DNA of 64,000 bases from Isoperla grammatica (taxonomy: Eukaryota > Arthropoda > Insecta > Plecoptera > Perlodidae): contig OX246743.1 in assembly GCA_945910005.1 (NCBI GenBank), positions 10,398,587-10,462,586 of the forward strand. The letters are read 5' to 3'. A program made the position numbers and the translations under genes. This document shows, piece after piece, positions 1-12,335 of the stretch. A model generated the notes under the pieces. The model was not told the origin of the DNA, made no database searches, and saw nothing but the letters and a program-made list of their open reading frames with translations. How positions within the stretch are numbered: position 1 is the first letter of the stretch; each line of letters starts with the position of its first letter.

Positions 1-3000
1 TCGCTGTGTGTTCCTTGCTGCCTGCCTAGCCTGCCTGACTTCTTGCTGTGTGTTCCTTGCTGCCTGCCTGACTACTTGCTGTGTGTACCTTCATGCCTGC
101 CTGACTACTTGCTGTGTGTTCCTTGCTGCCTGCCTGACTACTTGCTGTGTGTTCCTTGCTGCCTGCCTAGCCTGCCTGACTACTCGCTGTGTGTTCCTTG
201 CTGCCTGCCTAGCCTGCCTGACTTCTTGCTGTGTGTTCCTTGCTGCCTGCCTGACTACTTGCTGTGTGTACCTTCCTGCCTGCCTGACTACTTGCTGTGT
301 GTTCCTTGCTGCCTGCCTGACTACTTGCTGTGTGTTCCTTGCTGCCTGCCTGACTACTTGCTGTGTGTACCTTCCTGCCTGCCTGACTTCTTGCTGTGTG
401 TACCTTCCTGCCTGCCTGACTTCTTGCTGTGTGTTCCTTGCTGCCTGCCTGACTACTCGCTGTGTGTACCTTGCTGCCTGCCTAGCCTGCCTGACTACTC
501 GCTGTGTGTTCCTTGCTGCCTGCCTGACTACTCGCTGTGTGTTCCTTGCTGCCTGCCTGACTACTCGCTGTGTGTACCTTCCTGCCTGCCTAGCCTGCCT
601 GACTACTTGCTGTGTGTTCCTTGCTGCCTGCCTAGCCTGCCTGACTACTTGCTGTGTGTTCCTTGCTGCCTGCCTAGCCTGCCTGACTACTTGCTGTGTG
701 TTCCTTGCTGCCTGCCTGACTACTCGCTGTGTGTTCCTTGCTGCCTGCCTGACTACTCGCTGTGTGTTCCTTCCTGCCTGCCTAGCCTGCCTGACTACTC
801 GCTGTGCGTTCCTTGCTGCCTGCCTGACTACTCGCTGTGTGTACCTTCCTGCCTGCCTAGCCTGCCTGACTACTCGCTGTGTGTTCCTTGCTGCCTGCCT
901 GACTACTCGCTGTGTGTTCCTTGCTGCCTACATGACTACTCGCTGTGTGTTCCTTGCTGCCTGCCTGACTACTCGCTGTGTGTACCTTCCTGCCTGCCTA
1001 GCCTGCCTGACTACTCGCTGTGTGTTCCTTGCTGCCTGCCTGACTACTTGCTGTGTGTACCTTCCTGCCTGCCTGACTACTCGCTGTGTGTTCCTTGCTG
1101 CCTGCCTGACTACTCGCTGTGTGTTCCTTGCTGCCTGCCTGACTACTCGCTGTGTGTTCCTTGCTGCCTACATGACTACTCGCTGTGTGTTCCTTGCTGC
1201 CTGCCTGACTACTTGCTGTGTGTACCTTCCTGCCTGCCTAGCCTGCCTGACTACTTGCTGTGTGTTCCTTGCTGCCTGCCTGACTACTCGCTGTGTGTAC
1301 CTTCCTGCCTGCCTAGCCTGCCTGACTTCTTGCTGTGTGTTCCTTGCTGCCTGCCTGACTACTTGCTGTGTGTTCCTTGCTGCCTGCCTGACTACTCGCT
1401 GTGCGTTCCTTGCTGCCTGCCTGACTACTCGCTGTGTGTTCCTTGCTGCCTGCCTAGCCTGCCTGACTACTCGCTGTGCGTTCCTTGCTGCCTGCCTGAC
1501 TACTCGCTGTGTGTTCCTTGCTGCCTGCCTAGCCTGCCTGACTACTTGCTGTGTGTTCCTTGCTGCCTGCCTAGCCTGCCTGACTACTTGCTGTGTGTTC
1601 CTTGCTGCCTGCCTAGCCTGCCTGACTACTTGCTGTGTGTTCCTTGCTGCCTGCCTGACTACTCGCTGTGTGTACCTTTCTGCCTGCCTAGCGTGCCTGA
1701 CTACTCGCTGTGCGTTCCTTGCTGCCTGCCTGACTACTCGCTGTGTGTACCTTCCTGCCTGCCTAGCCTGCCTGACTACTTGCTGTGTGTTCCTTGCTCC
1801 CTGCCTAGCCTGCCTGACTACTTGCTGTGTGTTCCTTGCTGCCTGCCTAGCCTGCCTGACTACTTGCTGTGTGTTCCTTGCTGCCTGCCTGACTACTCGC
1901 TGTGTGTACCTTCCTGCCTGCCTAGCCTGCCTGACTACTCGCTGTGTGTTCCTTGCTGCCTGCCTAGCCTGCCTGACTACTCGCTGTGCGTTCCTTGCTG
2001 CCTGCCTGACTACTTGCTGTGTGTTCCTTGCTGCCTGCCTGACTACTCGCTGTGTGTTCCTTGCTGCCTGCCTGACTACTCGCTGTGTGTACCTTCCTGC
2101 CTGCCTAGCCTGCCTGACTACTCGCTGTGTGTTCCTTGCTGCCTGCCTGACTACTCGCTGTGTGTTCCTTGCTGCCTGCCTAGCCTGCCTGACTACTTGC
2201 TGTGTGTTCCTTGCTGCCTGCCTAGCCTGCCTGACTACTTGCTGTGTGTTCCTTGCTGCCTGCCTAGCCTGCCTGACTACTTGCTGTGTGTTCCTTGCTG
2301 CCTGCCTGACTACTCGCTGTGTGTACCTTTCTGCCTGCCTAGCGTGCCTGACTACTCGCTGTGCGTTCCTTGCTGCCTGCCTGACTACTCGCTGTGTGTA
2401 CCTTCCTGCCTGCCTAGCCTGCCTGACTACTTGCTGTGTGTTCCTTGCTGCCTGCCTAGCCTGCCTGACTACTTGCTGTGTGTTCCTTGCTGCCTGCCTA
2501 GCCTGCCTGACTACTTGCTGTGTGTTCCTTGCTGCCTGCCTAGCCTGCCTGACTACTTGCTGTGTGTTCCTTGCTGCCTGCCTAGCCTGCCTGACTACTT
2601 GCTGTGTGTTCCTTGCTGCCTGCCTAGCCTGCCTGACTACTTGCTGTGTGTTCCTTGCTGCCTGCCTGACTACTCGCTGTGTGTACCTTCCTGCCTGCCT
2701 AGCCTGCCTGACTACTCGCTGTGTGTTCCTTGCTGCCTGCCTGACTACTCGCTGTGTGTTCCTTGCTGCCTGCCTGACTACTTGCTGTGTGTTCCTTGCT
2801 GCCTGCCTGACTACTCGCTGTGTGTTCCTTGCTGCCTGCCTGACTACTCGCTGTGCGTTCCTTGCTGCCTGCCTGACTACTCGCTGTGCGTTCCTTGCTG
2901 CCTGCCTGACTACTTGCTGTGTGTTCCTTGCTGCCTGCCTGACTACTCGCTGTGTGTTCCTTGCTGCCTGCCTGACTACTCGCTGTGTGTTCCTTGCTGC

Positions 3001-6000
3001 CTGCCTGACTACTCGCTGTGTGTACCTTCCTGCCTGCCTAGCGTGCCTGACTACTCGCTGTGCGTTCTTTGCTGCCTGCTTGACTACTTGCTGTGTGTAC
3101 CTTGCTGCCTGCCTAGCCTGCCTGACTACTCGCTGTGTGTTCCTTGCTGCCTGCCTGACTACTCGCTGTGTGTACCTTCCTGCCTGCCTGACTACTCGCT
3201 GTGTGTTCCTTGCTGCCTGCCTGACTACTCGCTGTGTGTACCTTGCTGCCTGCCTAGCCTGCCGGACTTCTTGCTGTGTGTTCCTTGCTGCCTACCTGAC
3301 TACTCGCTGTGTGTTCCTTGCTGCCTGCCTGACTACTCGCTGTGCGTTCTTTGCTGCCTGCCTAGCCTGCCTGACTACTTGCTGTGTGTTCCTTGCTGCC
3401 TGCCTGACTACTCGCTGTGTGTACCTTCCTGCCTGCCTAGCGTGCCTGACTACTCGCTGTGCGTTCCTTGCTGCCTGCCTGACTACTCGCTGTGTGTTCC
3501 TTGCTGCCTGCCTGACTACTCGCTGTGTGTTCCTTGCTGCCTGCCTGACTACTCGCTGTGTGTACCTTCCTGCCTGCCTAGCGTTCCTGACTACTCGCTG
3601 TGCGTTCCTTGCTGCCTGCCTGACTTTTCGCTGTGTGTACCTTCCTGCCTGCCTAGCCTGCCTGACTTCTTGCTGTGTGTTCCTTGCTGCCTGCCTGACT
3701 ACTCGCTGTGCGTTCCTTGCTGCCTGCCTAGCCTGCCTGACTACTCGCTGTGTGTTCCTTGCTGCCTGCCTGACTACTCGCTGTGTGTTCCTTCCTGCCT
3801 GCCTAGCCTGCCTGACTACTCGCTGTGTGTTCCTTGCTGCCTGCCTGACTACTCGCTGTGCGTTCCTTGCTGCCTGCCTAGCCTGCCTGACTACTCGCTG
3901 TGCGTTCCTTGCTGCCTGCCTAGCGTGCCTGACTACTCGCTGTGTGTTCCTTGCTGCCTGCCTTGCCTGCCTGACTACTCGCTGTGTGTTCCTTGCTGCC
4001 TGCCTGACTACTCGCTGTGTGTTCCTTGCTGCCTGCCTGACTACTCGCTGTGTGTACCTTCCTGCCTGCCTAGCCTGCCTGACTACTCGCTGTGTGTTCC
4101 TTGCTGCCTGCCTAGCCTGCCTGACTACTCGCTGTGCGTTCCTTGCTGCCTGCCTAGCGTGCCTGACTACTCGCTGTGCGTTCCTTGCTGCCTGCCTAGC
4201 CTGCCTGACTACTCGCTGTGCGTTCCTTGCTGCCTGCCTAGCGTGCCTGACTACTCGCTGTGTGTTCCTTGCTGCCTGCCTAGCCTGCCTGACTACTCGC
4301 TGTGTGTTCCTTGCTGCCTGCCTGACTACTCGCTGTGTGTTCCTTGCTGCCTGCCTGACTACTCGCTGTGTGTTCCTTGCTGCCTGCCTGACTTTTCGCT
4401 GTGTGTACCTTCCTGCCTGCCTAGCCTGCCTGACTACTTGCTGTGTGTTCCTTGCTGCCTGCCTAGCCTGCCTGACTACTCGCTGTGTGTTCCTTGCTGC
4501 CTGCCTGACTACTCGCTGTGTGTTCCTTGCTGCCTGCCTGACTACTCGCTGTGTGTTCCTTGCTGCCTGCCTGACTACTCGCTGTGTGTACCTTCCTGCC
4601 TGCCTAGCCTGCCTGACTACTCGCTGTGTGTTCCTTGCTGCCTGCCTGACTACTCGCTGTGTGTACCTTCCTGCCTGCCTAGCCTGCCTGACTACTCGCT
4701 GTGTGTACCTTCCTGCCTGCCTAGCCTGCCTGACTACTTGCTGTGTGTTCCTTGCTGCCTGCCTAGCCTGCCTGACTACTTGCTGTGTGTTCCTTGCTGC
4801 CTGCCTAGCCTGCCTGACTACTCGCTGTGTGTTCCTTGCTGCCTGCCTGACTACTCGCTGTGTGTTCCTTGCTGCCTGCCTGACTACTCGCTGTGTGTTC
4901 CTTGCTGCCTGCCTGACTACTCGCTGTGTGTTCCTTGCTGCCTGCCTAGCCTGCCTGACTACTCGCTGTGTGTTCCTTGCTGCCTGCCTAGCCTGCCTGA
5001 CTACTCGCTGTGCGTTCCTTGCTGCCTGCCTAGCCTGCCTGACTACTCGCTGTGTGTTCCTTGCTGCCTGCCTGACTACTCGCTGTGTGTTCCTTGCTGC
5101 CTGCCTAGCCTGCCTGATACTCGCTGTGCGTTCCTTGCTGCCTGCCTAGCCTGCCTGATACTCGCTGTGTGTTCCTTGCTGCCTGCCTAGCCTGCCTGAT
5201 ACTCGCTGTGTGTTCCTTCCTGCCTGCCTAGCCTGCCTGATACTCGCTGTGTGTTCCTTGCTGCCTGCCTGCCTGCCTGATACTCGCTGTGTGTTCCTTG
5301 CTGCCTGCCTAGCGTGCCTGACTACTCGCTGTGTGTTCCTTGCTGCCTGCCTGACTACTCGCTGTGTGTACCTTCCTGCCTGCCTAGCCTGCCTGACTAC
5401 TCGCTGTGTGTTCCTTGCTGCCTGCCTGACTACTCGCTGTGTGTTCCTTGCTGCCTGCCTAGCCTGCCTGACTACTCGCTGTGTGTTCCTTGCTGCCTGC
5501 CTGACTACTCGCTGTGTGTTCCTTCCTGCCTGCCTAGCGTGCCTGACTACTCGCTGTGTGTTCCTTGCTGCCTGCCTGACTACTCGCTGTGTGTTCCTTC
5601 CTGCCTGCCTAGCCTGCCTGACTACTCGCTGTGTGTTCCTTGCTGCCTGCCTGACTACTCGCTGTGTGTTCCTTGCTGCCTGCCTAGCCTGCCTGACTAC
5701 TCGCTGTGTGTTCCTTGCTGCCTGCCTGACTACTCGCTGTGTGTTCCTTGCTGCCTGCCTGACTACTCGCTGTGTGTACCTTCCTGCCTGCCTAGCCTGC
5801 CTGACTGCTCGCTGTGTGTACCTTCCTGCCTGCCTAGCCTGCCTGACTACTCGCTGTGTGTTCCTTGCTGCCTGCCTGACTACTCGCTGTGTGTTCCTTG
5901 CTGCCTGCCTGACTACTCGCTGTGTGTTCCTTGCTGCCTGCCTGACTACTCGCTGTGTGTACCTTCCTGCCTGCCTAGCCTGCCTGACTACTCGCTGTGT

Positions 6001-7446
6001 GTTCCTTCCTGCCTGCCTAGCCTGCCTGACTACTCGCTGTGTGTTCCTTGCTGCCTGCCTGACTACTCGCTGTGTGTTCCTTGCTGCCTCCCTGACTACT
6101 CGCTGTGTGTTCCTTGCTGCCTGCCTGACTACTCGCTGTGTGTTCCTTGCTGCCTGCCTGACTACTCGCTGTGTGTTCCTTGCTGCCTGCCTGACTTTTC
6201 GCTGTGTGTTCCTTGCTGCCTGCCTGACTACTCGCTGTGTGTTCCTTGCTGCCTGCCTGACTACTCGCTGTGTGTACCTTCCTGCCTGCCTAGCCTGCCT
6301 GACTACTCGCTGTGTGTTCCTTGCTGCCTGCCTGACTACTCGCTGTGTGTACCTTCCTGCCTGCCTAGCCTGCCTGACTACTCGCTGTGTGTTCCTTGCT
6401 GCCTGCCTGACTACTCGCTGTGTGTACCTTCCTGCCTGCCTAGCCTGCCTGACTACTCGCTGTGTGTTCCTTCCTGCCTGCCTAGCCTGCCTGACTACTC
6501 GCTGTGTGTTCCTTCCTGCCTGCCTAGCCTGCCTGACTACTCGCTGTGTGTTCCTTCCTGCCTGCCTAGCCTGCCTGACTACTCGCTGTGTGTTCCTTGC
6601 TGCCTGCCTGACTACTCGCTGTGTGTTCCTTGCTGCCTGCCTGACTACTCGCTGTGTGTTCCTTGCTGCCTGCCTAGCCTGCCTGACTACTCGCTGTGTG
6701 TTCCTTGCTGCCTCCCTGACTACTCGCTGTGTGTTCCTTGCTGCCTGCCTGACTACTCGCTGTGTGTTCCTTGCTGCCTGCCTGACTACTCGCTGTGTGT
6801 TCCTTGCTGCCTGCCTGACTACTCGCTGTGTGTTCCTTGCTGCCTGCCTGACTTTTCGCTGTGTGTACCTTGCTGCCTGCCTAGCCTGCCTGACTACTCG
6901 CTGTGTGTTCCTTGCTGCCTGCCTGACTTTTCGCTGTGTGTTCCTTGCTGCCTGCCTAGCCTGCCTGACTACTCGCTGTGTGTTCCTTGCTGCCTGCCTA
7001 GCCTGCCTGACTACTCGCTGTGTGTTCCTTGCTGCCTGCCTGACTACTTGCTGTGTGTTCCTTCCTGCCTGCCTAGCCTGCCTGACTACTTGCTGTGTGT
7101 TCCTTGCTGCCTGCCTGACTACTCGCTGTGTGTTCCTTGCTGCCTGCCTAGCCTGCCTGACTACTTGCTGTGTGTTCCTTGCTGCCTGCCTGACTACTCG
7201 CTGTGTGTTCCTTCCTGCCTGCCTAGCCTGCCTGACTACTCGCTGTGTGTTCCTTGCTGCCTGCCTGACTACTTGCTGTGTGTACCTTCCTGCCTGCCTA
7301 GCCTGCCTGACTACTCGCTGTGCGTTCCTTGCTGCCTGCCTAGCCTGCCTGACTACTTGCTGTGCGTTCCTTGCTGCCTGCCTAGCCTGCCTGACTACTC
7401 GCTGTGCGTTCCTTGCTGCCTGCCTAGCCTGCCTGACTACTCGCTG
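1..7446. repeat. 33/42-bp minisatellite array (~7.4 kb, continues past left edge)
   Basis: The array is built from a 33-bp unit (GACTACTCGC TGTGTGTTCC TTGCTGCCTGCCT) and a 42-bp form with a 9-bp AGCCTGCCT insertion. There are roughly 200 units in total. Common variants are TTGCTG/TCGCTG, GTACCTTCC/GTTCCTTGC, TGCGTT/TGTGTT, AGCGTG/AGCCTG and ACTTCT or ACTTTT for ACTACT. Both unit lengths are multiples of three, so two plus-strand frames stay open: 8-5149 and 5210-7546 encode repeats of the type TTRCVFLAACL(ACL), and 43-5190 and 5314-7560 encode repeats of the type DYSLCVPCCLP(SLP). I read these frames as by-products of unit length. They have no signal peptide, no splice context and no unique domain, and shifted units interrupt them near 5116-5290. 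The array ends abruptly at about 7446 in unique sequence. A repetitive cysteine-rich secreted protein cannot be wholly excluded without transcript data. Confidence 0.97.
5110..5300. repeat. Block of 41-bp frame-shifting units inside the array
   Basis: Here GACTACTCGC is replaced by GATACTCGC, one base shorter, in consecutive units with junctions near 5116, 5157, 5198, 5239 and 5280. The local period is 41 bp instead of 42. The single deletion has itself been amplified, and it closes both long open frames. This points to expansion of the DNA without protein-level selection. Confidence 0.9.
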
Positions 7447-7870
7447 TACTGGGCGTTCTTTTTGTCGCTATTTCTCACAGCTCGTTGGTTCCGGCGTCGC
7501 GACGACCCTCGATATACATCCCATGTTTGCGGTTTTACCCTCTTAAGGAATAACGTTTAAGGCGGCGTGTTAGTTCCATGCATACACGTTTACCTGTTTA
7601 ACGCATTACGTATACTAGTTAGGACTTTAGATCACAAAACAATAAGTCATATCTCCCCCCACTCCCCCCCCCGAAATTCCAGCATTACTGATTCTATACG
7701 ATTAATGTTCAGCAAATATTAACTATCACATTCAGAACCCAATCAGTTTTATTAAATGTATTGCTGAAGTAAGTGATCGGATTTGGTATTTGCTTATATT
7801 GCAATATAAAACAACTATAGTCTGGTGAACATATCCCATTCAGTATGTTTCTCTGCGGTGCTGTTGGGGC
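7447..7870. other. Unique flank of the minisatellite, no gene seen
   Basis: Non-repetitive sequence follows the array. The first ~60 bp are relatively CpG-rich, with GGCGTCGCGACGACC near 7492-7506, and the rest is AT-rich. A C6-A-C-T-C9 run lies at 7655-7672. I see no gene or RNA here. Confidence 0.6.
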
Positions 7871-7917
7871 GGGGGGGGGGGGGGGTGGCTTCACCCCCCC
7901 CCCCCAACCCCCCCCCC
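7871..7917. other. G-run/C-run hairpin
   Basis: G15 at 7871-7885 is followed by TGGCTTCA, then C12 at 7894-7905, AA, and C10 at 7908-7917. The right end of the G run plus TG pairs with CA plus the C run, giving a perfect stem of about 14 bp around the loop GCTT. The G run could alternatively form a quadruplex. No function is implied by position, because no gene is recognised nearby. Confidence 0.8.
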
Positions 7918-9360
7918 ACGAGATATATTTCTGGCTACGTCTTGATGGTAAGTGGAATTTAATCAGTGTTACGAACGACTTACAACCTGTGCCATGGTGA
8001 ATGAAACATGTCCGAACACGTTTAGGGTATACTACAATAAGTCTCGCGAAACCGAACGCCCCCACAGCCACCAAGCAAGCCTCTTAGGGCGCAACCAACA
8101 TAACTCAAGGTACTACTCATACAATACACTCGTGCAAATATTTACTTATCATATTTTCAAGTTCTTGGCATATAGAAAACGTAGCCAGCAGTTAATGGCT
8201 GAAACGTTTCATATGTTCCAACTAAACGGTCAAGTTGAGACTTGAGAGAACGGTAGCTGAGTTGTTGACACCAGCAGCTAGGTGTCATGGCACAATACAC
8301 TATACAACACACCAGTGGCGTATGTCATATACCAATAACATAGAATAGAATAGAATAAAACGTTATTTTCTTCTTTGTACAGTAAATGAAATACAGCAGT
8401 AAAACAAAAACAAATCTGCGACAACTCCTTGTATCCTAGTCTTAAACCCTACGAAGACCATGTTATTTGTTTTGTCTGTGGGGCTGTAGTGGGCTAGATC
8501 CCCCCTCCCCCAATCGCCGAGGTATGTACATATACTTGCCTATGTGACCATATTACACTATAAGTACAATCCTGTAATACGCTTTTAAAGATTCATAAAA
8601 TCAATATTATAACTGACAACCTTTGCGTTGATTGGTATAGGAATTAATTGAAGGGGGGGGGGGGGGGGGAGGTTGCAGGAACACGGCTACGCTCGCTGAA
8701 ATGGGGGGTGGAGGGGGACAGGTCTCCCACAACAGAGTCGCAGGCAAATTTCTCCTGATCTTCTTTGAGAATATCGTTGGCACTAAATTAAATTGCACAC
8801 ACACTCAGTACTTTGTACTTTTTTCAATCATTTTCATTGTAGATTTATATGGTAGCTCCAGAGGTTGGGTTGAAGATCATGCAGCCTACTTCAATACACC
8901 ATCGCATACAAGCATACATACCTCCATACATCATCATACATTCACGTCGACATGCGTGCATGCATATCACCCTGGGATGCCAACATGATTATATCCTATC
9001 TGCATGTGCACTCGCTGCACTGCAGAACGCCCTATACGTGTGCAGAATCGCTGTCACTGGAAGTGATCGCACACCTCAAATGTACATTACCCATGCACTA
9101 ATGTCAACAGTATCTATGCATACAAGGCTTTCTAGTTTCTAATGAATATCAAGTACTTACGACACCTAGGACGTATACAGCTATTTGAAATTCTTCCCTT
9201 GATCTTCACACCAGTTCTCGCTTACCTGCAATAAACAAGAAAACTCGTTTGTATTATGTATATCCTCTGCCAAAGAATCAAAGATGTTCTTATACAATGA
9301 AAAATATTATATAAAATGATAATGATAATTATTATTTGTTGTTTCACGATGTACTCGAAA
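7918..9360. other. Intergenic stretch without recognisable gene
   Basis: The stretch holds a three-copy TAGAA run at about 8341-8356, a G17 tract at 8653-8669 and CATC/CATA-rich sequence at 8900-8945. A lone CAGTGGCGTATGTC at about 8313 resembles a hAT transposon terminus but has no partner. Short open frames of up to 97 codons show no family resemblance. Confidence 0.5.
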
Positions 9361-9364
9361 GGTG

Positions 9365-9600
9365 GGTCATATGATGACGTTGGCCGGATCAGATCAAACA
9401 CGTCAGCATCGCCGGGGTCGCTATGAAGGGAGTCCACTTAGGGGTTGGTAGGCGTTCAGGTTGCAAAGGAGGGCCGGCATGGAAGAGAATGAGGAGAGAG
9501 ACAGACGAAAAGTTGCAAAGTGAGCAAGACCACGATAAAGGAGCGAGCAAAGGGATGATGCTTGAGAGCCCTCTTTGCGGGCCCCGCGGTCACCACGAGG
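9365..9600 (-). repeat. Interspersed repeat, inverted relative to the copy at 20762-21030
   Basis: The reverse complement of this stretch shares blocks in the same order with 20762-21030. These are CCGCAAAGAGGGCTCTC, GCTCACTTT..CAACTTTT.CG, and GACCCCGGCGAT near the end. The family is unknown to me. The copies are diverged and no terminal repeats are obvious. The 20.8-kb copy runs into a SINE-type tail, so this may be the body of a SINE or LINE fragment. Confidence 0.6.
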
Positions 9601-9621
9601 AGGGACCCATCATGCTTTCAT

Positions 9622-9830
9622 TTGGTGCTGGTGATGATGATGATGATGTTATTTGAGCTGACGATGAGTAGGCGATACAGTATGAATATGAAAAACGCCA
9701 CCTGACATCCATACCCAAACCAGGATTCGAACCTGGAACGCAGGAGCCTGATGACCAATGAAGACCAACACATTATCGACCACGACCAACTAAAGTCAGC
9801 GACACACCGGAAACATGTTTTGAAAACAAG
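9622..9830 (-). mobile_element. tRNA-derived SINE (family C), minus strand
   Basis: Read on the minus strand, there is a tRNA-like head with a perfect RNA polymerase III B box, GGTTCGAATCCTG, at about 9722-9738. An A-box-like GTTGGTCGTGGTCGATAATG lies about 45 bp upstream of it. The element ends in an (ATC)n tail, seen as GATGATGATGATGATG at 9633-9648 on the plus strand. Related copies lie at 28045-28240, 32040-32285 and 62945-63000. It is a retroposed element that depends on LINE machinery in trans. I see no clear target-site duplication. Confidence 0.75.
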
Positions 9831-10480
9831 TTTTAAAAAGTTATTTCGTTGCAGTTTGTTATGAGTTTCCAAGTTGATGAAACATTTAAAACATTTTTCA
9901 AAACATTCTCATAAAATAGAAATCAATCCCAACTAGAAATTCCATAGCAACTGTGTTCAAGGGCTCCGTGTGTTGACGCAGAAAACATAACATTTTACTG
10001 CATATATGGCCAACATGTGACGATGAGATTGAGTCACGTGATGGCACCAATACTGCAAACATTCTATCCGAATGGCACCAAACAAAATGCTATATTTTCA
10101 AAACACATTTGCCGTGTGTCCCAAGCGAAGGATATGAAACCGAGAACAACATTATGTTTATTCTCATTTAGTGTTGCAAAAAGTGAGTAAATACTTTGAA
10201 ATGAGCTTTTTACGGCTGTTATGCATGCACGAGTGGATCCAGTGATAGCCGAGAGGTTTGCCACTCAATACGTAGCATACAAAATAGAGTGTCAATAACT
10301 TTCAAGGTCACTTCTACTAAAACCTTCGCACAAAAGGAGTCGGGAATCGGCTTTGAAAAGGAGATGCAATTAGATGGCAGGAATTGTTAGCGTAACACCT
10401 TTTAATTGACGGACATAAAAATATGCAAGCGGTAGGGCATTAACCCATATTTAACTACTTAGGTAAGTATACATTTTATA
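9831..10480. other. Intergenic, nothing recognised
   Basis: AT-rich unique sequence without a convincing gene, RNA or repeat. Confidence 0.5.
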
Positions 10481-10773
<293 letters not shown>

Positions 10774-12049
10774 TGGGTATAATTCTATTTATTTAGTCCT
10801 ATTGAGACTTGACGCCCCCCCCCCCCCCCCATCAACAATCTCACTTGCTCGAGAATCGATGTACAGTATGTAATTCCTAGGAACAGTCAATGACATTTAT
10901 AATGTCCGGCACTATAGTTATGTTAATCACACAACGTTTAATAGATCGGCATCAACGAAACCCACAGGGATTAAGTCGCACTCAGGTTTGTATATTGTCA
11001 ACAGTCCACGCACTGTATGTTCATTAATAACAATAAAAGAACCTACAGTGCTAAGATGCTAAGTGCAAGGGGTCGTAACGCAAATACTTGAGCGTCATAC
11101 AAAGAGGTGCATGTTTGTATGTAAATATATACATACATATACACAACCGCAAGTAGCTTATTGACAGGGCATGGTTAATCATATGAATATCTTTAATGAA
11201 GAAGGCGTCATTTTTTGCATGGCTGTGAGTCAGTCTTGCGATTTGTCGAGATGGATGGAGAGTAAGATGTGTTAAGGGGCCACGTTCTTCTCGGATAAAC
11301 GATTACAAACTGAATTTATAGAGATTGAAAAAATATATATATTTTTTTTATAAAGCTTTCTGAAATACAAGTTTCTGTAAACCAACACATTAATCAAAAT
11401 ACTGAAAATTTACAGCATATAATTTCGGAATAGCTTTGTACAATTTTCAGTTTTGTGTCAGTTTACATTATTTTTAAATTTTTTTTATCAATCAGGTTAC
11501 ACCACGATCATATTAAAACTATAACTTTTAATAACTAGTCATGTCAACGACATGATGGAATTATATAGAATTTAAGTTCAGTAACACACCAAAGACTCCA
11601 ATATATAACCAAGCGGATTATTAACGTGTTGATTTAATTGATATTAGAACATTTGAAACGTTGCAGGTGACTTGATACTGGCGTAACTATTCAAGGTCAA
11701 CTGACGATTTCCTAGAACACACGGTCACCTATTCAGATTTGCATCTGTTCTCATGTCGCTTAACGTTTTTACTTCAAGGAACGACAAACAACTTGTTTGG
11801 GTACTGCAACAAGTTCTCAATAAGTTCACCTTCAGCCACCGCTGTGAACACGTGCGTGAGTGGAGAGAGGAACTTCATAATTTGAAAATTAAATTTCGAA
11901 CGTTCGAAATACGTTGCTGGACGCGGTGATAGTTCGGGCATCCGCCACCAGATAGCAGCTTCTCACGCGGTGGCGTGACGCGCGGTACAACACCCCCTGG
12001 CAGGAGTTGCTCGAACTACTAGAGCAAGAAACTGCGCGCGCGAGGTTTA
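10774..12049. other. Intergenic; C16 tract and a CpG-rich patch
   Basis: A C16 tract lies at about 10815-10830. 11310-11500 is very AT-rich. 11910-12050 is locally CpG-rich (ACGCGGTGATAG, GGCGTGACGCGCGG, GCGCGCGCGAGG), unlike its surroundings. This patch could be an unmethylated regulatory island or an old mobile element fragment. I recognise no gene. Confidence 0.5.
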
Positions 12050-12335
12050 AATTCCCGCCGAAGATACAAAATAATGATACAAAATAATGTTTGACATTAA
12101 TTTATAAAAATAAAATAACTTTTGTATTGTGTATCACAAGCATTAACGTTTTTGTTGTTGGTTGTTTTGTGTTCCATTTTCCTTGGATCGTTTCTTTAGA
12201 TTCCAGCTGAAGATACAAAATAATGTTTGACATTAATTTATTAATTTTAATGACTTATGTATTGCGTGTCACAAGCATTAACGTTTTTCTTGTTGCTTGT
12301 TTTATGTTCCGTTTTCCTAGGATCGTTTCTTAGGT
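12050..12335. repeat. Two-copy tandem duplication (~140 bp units)
   Basis: Two diverged direct copies lie head to tail, at about 12050-12198 and 12199-12335. Both contain GAAGATACAAAATAATG, GTTTGACATTAATTTAT, CACAAGCATTAACGTTTTT and GGATCGTTTCTT. The first copy has a local extra GATACAAAATAAT. It is an old local duplication with no coding content. Confidence 0.85.

Noticed and set aside
8..7560. Four long plus-strand open frames (748-1715 codons) of cysteine-rich repeats as real genes
   Set aside because: They exist because the units are 33 and 42 bp. Two frames are equally open, there is no unique domain or signal peptide, and amplified 41-bp units break both.
8313..8326. hAT element starting at CAGTGGCGTATGTC
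   Set aside because: No inverted partner terminus or 8-bp duplication found; a lone 9-10-bp match is weak.
9700..9790. Functional tRNA gene on the minus strand
   Set aside because: Good B box but part of a longer repeated element with an ATC tail found elsewhere in the window.
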